Positions 59,300 through 64,000 of a stretch of 64,000 bases of DNA are shown piece after piece; position 1 is the stretch's first letter, and the number at the start of each line of letters is the position of its first letter. The stretch spans positions 124,001 through 188,000 of the forward strand of contig QFQI01000004.1 of assembly GCA_003243195.1 (NCBI GenBank), written 5' to 3'. Under the pieces are notes generated by a model. It was not told where the DNA came from. It did no database searches and saw only the letters and a program-made list of their open reading frames with translations. The position numbers and the translations under genes were made by a program. The stretch is from Sphingomonas taxi (GTDB lineage: Bacteria; Pseudomonadota; Alphaproteobacteria; Sphingomonadales; Sphingomonadaceae).

Positions 59300-59841
59300 G
59301 CGGCGGCTCCCGCGGGGCAGGTATCAAGGATATGTTCGAGAGCCGTCCGGGCGCCCTTCGACAGACGGTGACCGGCGAGCGACAACAGCGCCAGCTCCTC
59401 GAACTCCAGCGCGCGGCGACAGCTATCGAACAGGCAGCGCAGCATATAGCCCAGCATGTCCAGCCGCTCCGGTTCGAGAATTTCGCTCCGCAGCGCCTCC
59501 GCCACGTCCTCCGCGTGGACGCCGTCGGCGATCTGGTCGAGCAGGATACGCGTCAGGACGCCGTCGCCGAAGCTTAGTTGCTCGCCGGCGAATATCTGCT
59601 CCAGCAGCCTGCCGGTTACCGCGACATGCTCGCGAATGCAGCCATGGATGAGGTTCGCGATCGCGGATCGTTCCTCGATGCCCGGATAGTCGCCGAGCCG
59701 GTCGGCAAGCGCTTCCACCTCGCGACACATGCGCCTGACCGCGGCATGATCCGCCAGCAGCGGCGCGAGTTCGACTTCGCTGATAACGTGCCACCGTCGG
59801 TGAAACGGAAGCACCCGACGATCAATGGGCGATGGTTCCAC
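59296..59841 (-). CDS. hypothetical helical protein, possible hemerythrin-like
   Basis: A 181-residue all-helical protein of unknown function. His and Glu residues such as LADHAAVRRMCREVEAL, IHGCIREHVAVTGRLLEQ and FEELALLSLAGHRL recall the metal ligands of hemerythrin-HHE domains, but the match is loose. The start is GTG 59841, with GGTGGAG upstream; the longer reading to 59961 is Arg/Pro-rich. It is convergent with fnrL and close to respiratory genes, so an oxygen- or NO-binding role is an attractive guess only. Confidence 0.5.
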   Translation of the reverse strand: MEPSPIDRRVLPFHRRWHVISEVELAPLLADHAAVRRMCREVEALADRLGDYPGIEERSAIANLIHGCIREHVAVTGRLLEQIFAGEQLSFGDGVLTRILLDQIADGVHAEDVAEALRSEILEPERLDMLGYMLRCLFDSCRRALEFEELALLSLAGHRLSKGARTALEHILDTCPAGAAA

Positions 59842-60052
59842 GGCAAGGTCTCCACCCGACCTCCCTGCCACGGCGGCACCGGACAGCCCTTGACGGGGAT
59901 CAAAATCCGGGTCGCGCCTCGCGCGATCATGCGGGCGCCGCCGCGGCGGTGATGAGGGCACGCTGCTTCATCCATCGCCGACGCTGCGGCACGGACCATG
60001 CGTGGTCAGCGGGTCGCGGCGCTTCGCCTCGGAAGGAGGCGTGCGCTGCGCC

Positions 60053-60763
60053 TCAGGACGGGAAATCCTCGTCGGCCGATATCCTGCGCCGGCGCAGCGC
60101 CGCTTCCGCCTGTTCATGATAGCGGCCCGTCGCGAGATCGGCGCAGGCCTTCTCGGCGGCCTGACGAACACGCTCGAGCTGCTCGGCGGCATAATCGGCG
60201 TTCATATCGGGAACCACGCAGTCGATCCGCACATGGTCGGCCTGGCTCATCCCCAATCCATGCCGCAGATAGACGTCGAAGATATCCTTCAGCGACAGCA
60301 TCTGCCCCTGTTCGCTGAGCCACGGCAGCGAGGCGCCGGAGGTGCTGAAGGACAGCAGCGGCTTGCCCGCGACCGGCGGCTGGCCGGAGGCGGCCTGCAG
60401 ATCGCGGAAGGAATAGCCGGCTCCGAGAACCCGTTCCACATAGCCCTTCAGCATGGCGGGCGGCAGTCCGAACCAGATCGGATAGACGAACACGACGATG
60501 TCGCACTGCCGGACATGGTCGAGCTCGGCCGCGACGTCGGCGGCCGGCGACCAGTCCGGTTCGGTCGGGCGTTCACTCGCGCGGAGTACCGGATCGAAGC
60601 CAAGGGCATACAGATCGCGAACCTGCACCGTCTGATAATGCCGCTCGACCTCCTGCTTGTAGGCCGCCACGATCGCGTGATCGAAACCGTCCGGCGCCGG
60701 ATTGGCCAGCACGACCAGGTGATGGAAGGGCGCGCGCGCCGGCGTTGCTGCGGTGTCGTTCAT
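60053..60763 (-). CDS. NAD(P)H:quinone oxidoreductase (flavodoxin fold)
   Basis: A 236-residue NQO1/YwrO-type flavoprotein. The FMN/FAD phosphate site is near LVVLANPAPDGFDHAIV. The conserved CDIVVFVYPIWFGLPPAMLKGYVERVLGAGYSF is the family hallmark. It should reduce quinones by two electrons, avoiding radicals. It is followed on its upstream side by an MHS transporter (gap of 13 bases, same strand), so the two are probably co-transcribed. Confidence 0.9.
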   Translation of the reverse strand: MNDTAATPARAPFHHLVVLANPAPDGFDHAIVAAYKQEVERHYQTVQVRDLYALGFDPVLRASERPTEPDWSPAADVAAELDHVRQCDIVVFVYPIWFGLPPAMLKGYVERVLGAGYSFRDLQAASGQPPVAGKPLLSFSTSGASLPWLSEQGQMLSLKDIFDVYLRHGLGMSQADHVRIDCVVPDMNADYAAEQLERVRQAAEKACADLATGRYHEQAEAALRRRRISADEDFPS

Positions 60764-60776
60764 CTCAGTCTCCCGA

Positions 60777-62111
60777 TCATGCGCTTCTGCGCCCCCATTC
60801 GCGGTTCAGCGCGAGCGCGGCGAGCGTGCAGGCGGCGCCGGACAGCAGGTATGCCCCGACCGAGATCAGGCCGAAATTGCTGGCGAGGAGCAGCGCGGCG
60901 AGCGGCGCGAACGCCGCGCCGATGAACCACGACGCGGTCGCCGTCGTGCCGGCCCCCGTGTAGCGGTGACGCGGCGAGAAGCTGCTGTTGGTGGCGCCCG
61001 ACGACTGGCCGAAGGAGATCCCGAGCAGAATGAAGCCGAGGATCATATAGACCCACTCGCCGCCCGGACCACGGCCCAGCAACTGCGGGGCAAAGCCGCT
61101 ATAGGCACCGATCAGCGCCGCAGAGACACCCAGCAACGTGCGACGCCCGATCCGGTCGGCGATGACTCCGGAAGCCGCCATCGCGACCAGGCCCACCACA
61201 GCGCCGACCATCTCGATCACGAGGAAGTGGACCGCGCTTTCGCCCGAGGTCAGCACCACCCATGACAGCGGGAAGACGGTGACCAGATGGAACAGCGCGA
61301 AGCTCGCGAGCGGGGCGAAGGCGCCCAGCACGACGGTGCGCCCTTCCTCGCGGAACATCTGGCTGACGGGCGAGGGCTGCAGCTCGCGGCTCTCGAACAT
61401 TTCCTCGAACTCCGGGGTCGAGATGAGCCGGAGGCGGGCGAACAGCGCGACGACGTTGATGACGAAGGCGACGAAGAACGGGTAGCGCCATCCCCAGTCG
61501 AAGAAATCGGCCGGCTTGAGGGTGGTCAGCAGGAACGCGAACACCGCCGCCGCCACGAACAGCCCGATCGGCGCGCCGAGCTGCGGGATCATCGCGAACC
61601 AGCCGCGCCGCTGCGCCGGCGCGTTCAGCGACAGGAGCGCCGGCAGGCCGTCCCAGGTGCCGCCCTGCGCCACGCCCTGACCGATCCGGAACAGCGCCAG
61701 CAGAACGGCAGCGACGCCGCCGACCTGCGCATGGCCGGGCAGGAACGCCATCGCCGCGGTCGAGCCACCCAGGAGGAACATCGCGACCGTCAGCTTGACG
61801 CCGCGACCGTGCCGTCGGTCCAGCCACAGAAAGGCGAGCGCGCCGAAGGGCCGCGCCACGAACGCCAGCGCAAAGATCGCGAAGGAATAGAGCGTCCCGG
61901 TCAGCGGACTGACGTTCGGGAAGATCAGGCTGGGGAACACCAGCACGGAGGCGATGGCGTATACGAAGAAGTCGAAGAACTCCGTCGAGCGGCCGATGAT
62001 GACGCCAACCGCGATGTCCCCGGGACGGACCTTGTGCTCGTGGGCATTGATCAGGCGCGCGTCGCGCTCCAGCGGCGTCGAACTTGCCCTGCCCAGGGTA
62101 CTGGCTACCAT
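60777..62111 (-). CDS. MHS-family MFS transporter
   Basis: Major facilitator of 444 residues from the metabolite:H+ symporter group. Landmarks are VGVIIGRSTEFFDFFVYAIASVLVFP at the start, ARPFGALAFLWLDRRHGRG (motif A), RIGQGVAQGGTWDG and ADRIGRRTLLG. Such transporters carry organic acids or aromatic compounds. The divergent region to cyoA (153 bases) holds an FNR-type box. The substrate is unknown. Confidence 0.9.
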   Translation of the reverse strand: MVASTLGRASSTPLERDARLINAHEHKVRPGDIAVGVIIGRSTEFFDFFVYAIASVLVFPSLIFPNVSPLTGTLYSFAIFALAFVARPFGALAFLWLDRRHGRGVKLTVAMFLLGGSTAAMAFLPGHAQVGGVAAVLLALFRIGQGVAQGGTWDGLPALLSLNAPAQRRGWFAMIPQLGAPIGLFVAAAVFAFLLTTLKPADFFDWGWRYPFFVAFVINVVALFARLRLISTPEFEEMFESRELQPSPVSQMFREEGRTVVLGAFAPLASFALFHLVTVFPLSWVVLTSGESAVHFLVIEMVGAVVGLVAMAASGVIADRIGRRTLLGVSAALIGAYSGFAPQLLGRGPGGEWVYMILGFILLGISFGQSSGATNSSFSPRHRYTGAGTTATASWFIGAAFAPLAALLLASNFGLISVGAYLLSGAACTLAALALNREWGRRSA

Positions 62112-62216
62112 CCCTCAACATCCTCCATGCAACCGGCCACAGGCAGATGCGCACTGGGTTCGCAACGATCCTCACCGGTGATAGTTTCACCGTAGCTGCA
62201 AGCAATCTGCGGACCT

Positions 62217-62230
62217 TTGACCTTGGTCAA
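62217..62230. promoter_or_regulatory. FNR/FixK-type box upstream of cyoA
   Basis: TTGAC-CTTG-GTCAA, perfect arms. Centre 62223.5 is 41.5 bases before the cyoA ATG. That distance would overlap the promoter, so repression of this oxidase at low oxygen (as in E. coli) is a plausible alternative to activation. Confidence 0.78.
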
Positions 62231-62264
62231 GGTCGGTCGATGACGAGAGGATTAGCGGGGGCGC

Positions 62265-63443
62265 ATGCTGAAAACAGGATCGAACCTCATCCGTTGGGCC
62301 ACGCGCCTGCCTGTCGTGGCGCTTCCGGCGCTGCTCGGTGGCTGCGACATGGTCGTCATGAACCCGGCTGGCGACATCGCCGTCCAGCAGCGCGACCTCA
62401 TCCTGTTCTCGACAGGTGTGATGCTGCTCATCATCGTGCCGGTCATGGTCCTGACGGTGGTGTTCGCCCGGAAATACCGGCGCGGCAACGCCGACAAGAC
62501 CTATGATCCCGGTTTCGACCATTCGACGACGCTCGAACTGGTGATCTGGGCCTGCCCGCTCCTCATCATCATCGCGCTGAGCGCGGTGACGTGGACGAGC
62601 ACGCACCTGCTCGACCCGTTCCGCCCGCTGGAGCGACTCGGTCCGGGCAGACCTGTTCCCGCCGGCACGAAGCCGCTCGAGGTCCAGGCGATCGCGCTCG
62701 ACTGGAAGTGGCTGTTCGTCTACCCGGATCTCGGCATCGCCACCGTGAACGAGCTGGCGCTCCCCGTCGACGTGCCCGTACATTTCTCGATCACCTCGAC
62801 CGACCAGTTCAACACCCTCTACGTGCCGACGCTCGCCGGGATGGTCTACGCCATGCCGACGATGAAGTCCGAGCTGAACGCCGTCATCAACAAGCCGGTG
62901 ACGAGCGAAGGCTATTCGGGCAACTACACCGGCCGCGGCTATTCGGACATGCGGTTCAAGTTCTACGGCCGCACCCCGGCCGACTTCGACCGCTGGGTCG
63001 CCGGCGTGAAGGCGGGCGGCGGTGCGCTCCGGACGGCCGATTACATCAATCTCGCCAAGCCGAGCGAGAAGGTGCCCGTGATGCACTTCGCCTCGGTGGA
63101 GGCTGGCCTTTTCGACCGTGTGGTCAACCGCTGCGTCGAGCCCGGCAAGCCCTGCATGGTGGACGTGATGGCACGCGACATGGCGCGCGCCGGCGGCTAT
63201 CCCGGCGATCACCGCATGGGCGCCGGCATGGCCCCGGGCCGCGGCGCCGCGCCGATCATCGGGGAAAAGCCGGTGCCGGCGCTCCAGAAAGCCCCCGAGG
63301 ACAAGGGTAGCGGCCCCAACGTCACCAGGCCCGAAGGGCCGGGTGCGCCGGGGCAGACCAAGCCAGGCGATCAGCGCAACCGCGACATGTCCGCCGTCCT
63401 CCCCCTCCCCGTCCCCGGCGCCACCCGCGCCGTGCGGGCCTGA
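62265..63443 (+). CDS. cyoA: cytochrome bo3-type ubiquinol oxidase subunit II
   Basis: Subunit II of a quinol oxidase, 392 residues, longer than the E. coli protein because of a Pro/Gly-rich C-terminal tail ([17 protein letters not shown]). The lipoprotein signal LPALLGGC gives a lipid-anchored N-terminus. Two membrane helices follow ([21 protein letters not shown] and [19 protein letters not shown]). The cupredoxin domain contains [20 protein letters not shown] and lacks the CuA Cys-Cys ligands, which marks a quinol rather than cytochrome c oxidase. GAGAGGA lies upstream. Start of the cyoABCD order. Confidence 0.94.
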   Translation: MLKTGSNLIRWATRLPVVALPALLGGCDMVVMNPAGDIAVQQRDLILFSTGVMLLIIVPVMVLTVVFARKYRRGNADKTYDPGFDHSTTLELVIWACPLLIIIALSAVTWTSTHLLDPFRPLERLGPGRPVPAGTKPLEVQAIALDWKWLFVYPDLGIATVNELALPVDVPVHFSITSTDQFNTLYVPTLAGMVYAMPTMKSELNAVINKPVTSEGYSGNYTGRGYSDMRFKFYGRTPADFDRWVAGVKAGGGALRTADYINLAKPSEKVPVMHFASVEAGLFDRVVNRCVEPGKPCMVDVMARDMARAGGYPGDHRMGAGMAPGRGAAPIIGEKPVPALQKAPEDKGSGPNVTRPEGPGAPGQTKPGDQRNRDMSAVLPLPVPGATRAVRA

Positions 63444-63463
63444 CCCCCGCGAACGGAAGCACG

Positions 63464-64000
63464 ATGTCCCAATCCATGCTCAAATCCGTCTTCGGTCGGC
63501 TCACCTGGGAATCCTTCCCGATCCACGAGCCGATCCTGCTCACCACCTTCATCGTCGTGTCCGTCCTGGGACTCGGCATCGTCGGTGCCGTCACCAAATA
63601 CCGCCTCTGGGGCTATCTCTGGAAGGAATGGTTCACGAGCGTCGACCACAAGAAGGTCGGCATCATGTACATCATCCTGGGCATCATCATGCTGCTGCGC
63701 GGTTTTTCCGATGCCATCATGATGCGGCTTCAGCAGGCGATCGCCTTCGGCCCCAACGAAGGGTATCTGAACGCGCACCACTACGATCAGATCTTCACCG
63801 CCCACGGAACGATCATGATCTTCTTCGTCGCGATCCCGCTGGTGGTCGGCATCATCAACTTCGTGATGCCGCTTCAGATCGGCGCGCGGGACGTTGCCTT
63901 TCCGTTCCTCAACAACCTCAGCTTCTGGTTGACGGCGGCGGGCGCGGTGCTGGTGATGATCTCGCTGTTCGTCGGTGAGTTCGCCCGCACCGGCTGGCTC
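63464..64000 (+). CDS. cyoB: cytochrome bo3-type oxidase subunit I (5' part)
   Basis: Catalytic heme-copper subunit, truncated at the window edge. The start [23 protein letters not shown] follows a GGAAG site. The first helices, [32 protein letters not shown] and [15 protein letters not shown], match CyoB, the latter carrying a low-spin heme His. The gene continues beyond 64000. It is 20 bases after cyoA. Confidence 0.95.
   Translation, partial: MSQSMLKSVFGRLTWESFPIHEPILLTTFIVVSVLGLGIVGAVTKYRLWGYLWKEWFTSVDHKKVGIMYIILGIIMLLRGFSDAIMMRLQQAIAFGPNEGYLNAHHYDQIFTAHGTIMIFFVAIPLVVGIINFVMPLQIGARDVAFPFLNNLSFWLTAAGAVLVMISLFVGEFARTGWL

Overview
This window is high-GC (roughly two thirds G+C) DNA from an aerobic alphaproteobacterium. 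A Sphingomonas-like member of the Sphingomonadales is the best guess: it has a long TonB-dependent receptor of the sphingomonad type, a FucP/fuconolactonase sugar module, CopA/CopB copper resistance, a cyo-type oxidase, a PaoABC-like periplasmic molybdenum hydroxylase and an FNR-like regulator. No rRNA, tRNA, CRISPR array or insertion sequence was recognised. All calls come from reading the sequence; no database search was run.

Layout. 1-3.6 kb, minus strand: a GH27 alpha-galactosidase (cut by the window edge), a FucP-type sugar permease and an L-fuconolactonase-like amidohydrolase. 3.7-12.9 kb, minus strand: one tightly coupled chemotaxis operon, read as STAS protein, CheY, CheA, CheW, MCP, CheW, CheR, CheB and a soluble degenerate MCP-like protein. 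13.3-32.6 kb: an amine-oxidation island. It starts with a TetR regulator and an MFS transporter. Next is a tryptophan tryptophylquinone (TTQ) amine dehydrogenase operon of the aromatic amine dehydrogenase type (aauB, mauE-like, mauD-like, aauA, cytochrome c). Directly after it comes a complete quinohemoprotein amine dehydrogenase operon (qhpADCBGFE) with its cysteine tryptophylquinone (CTQ) maturation machinery. A TonB receptor, a TPR-sulfotransferase and a small cytochrome c follow. Four promoters in this island carry the same inverted repeat (core GGACG-N2-CGTCC), in three cases at the same distance from the -35 element, so the island looks like one regulon.

32.8-37 kb: a CnrY/CnrX/CnrH-like membrane-periplasm-sigma relay leading directly into multicopper oxidase CopA and outer-membrane CopB, which share a HAAMGHC motif. 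37.1-39.3 kb: a large-subunit catalase followed by a strong hairpin. 39.4-48 kb: a LysR regulator, two aldo/keto reductases, an NTF2-like secreted protein, a double carboxymuconolactone decarboxylase/cupin fusion and a Tat-exported PaoABC-type molybdenum hydroxylase.

48-64 kb: an oxygen/nitrosative-stress region. It holds hcp and a divergent nsrR-like gene, a sterol desaturase-family protein, a CoA transferase/hydrolase with a UbiH-like monooxygenase, hemN divergent from ompW, an FNR-type regulator with an N-terminal cysteine cluster, a possible hemerythrin-like protein, a quinone reductase, an MHS-family transporter and the start of a cyoAB oxidase operon. Five promoters here carry near-perfect TTGAY-N4-RTCAA boxes, consistent with local control by the encoded FNR protein. 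An Lrp regulator with a divergent DMT exporter and a GNAT acetyltransferase sit between them.
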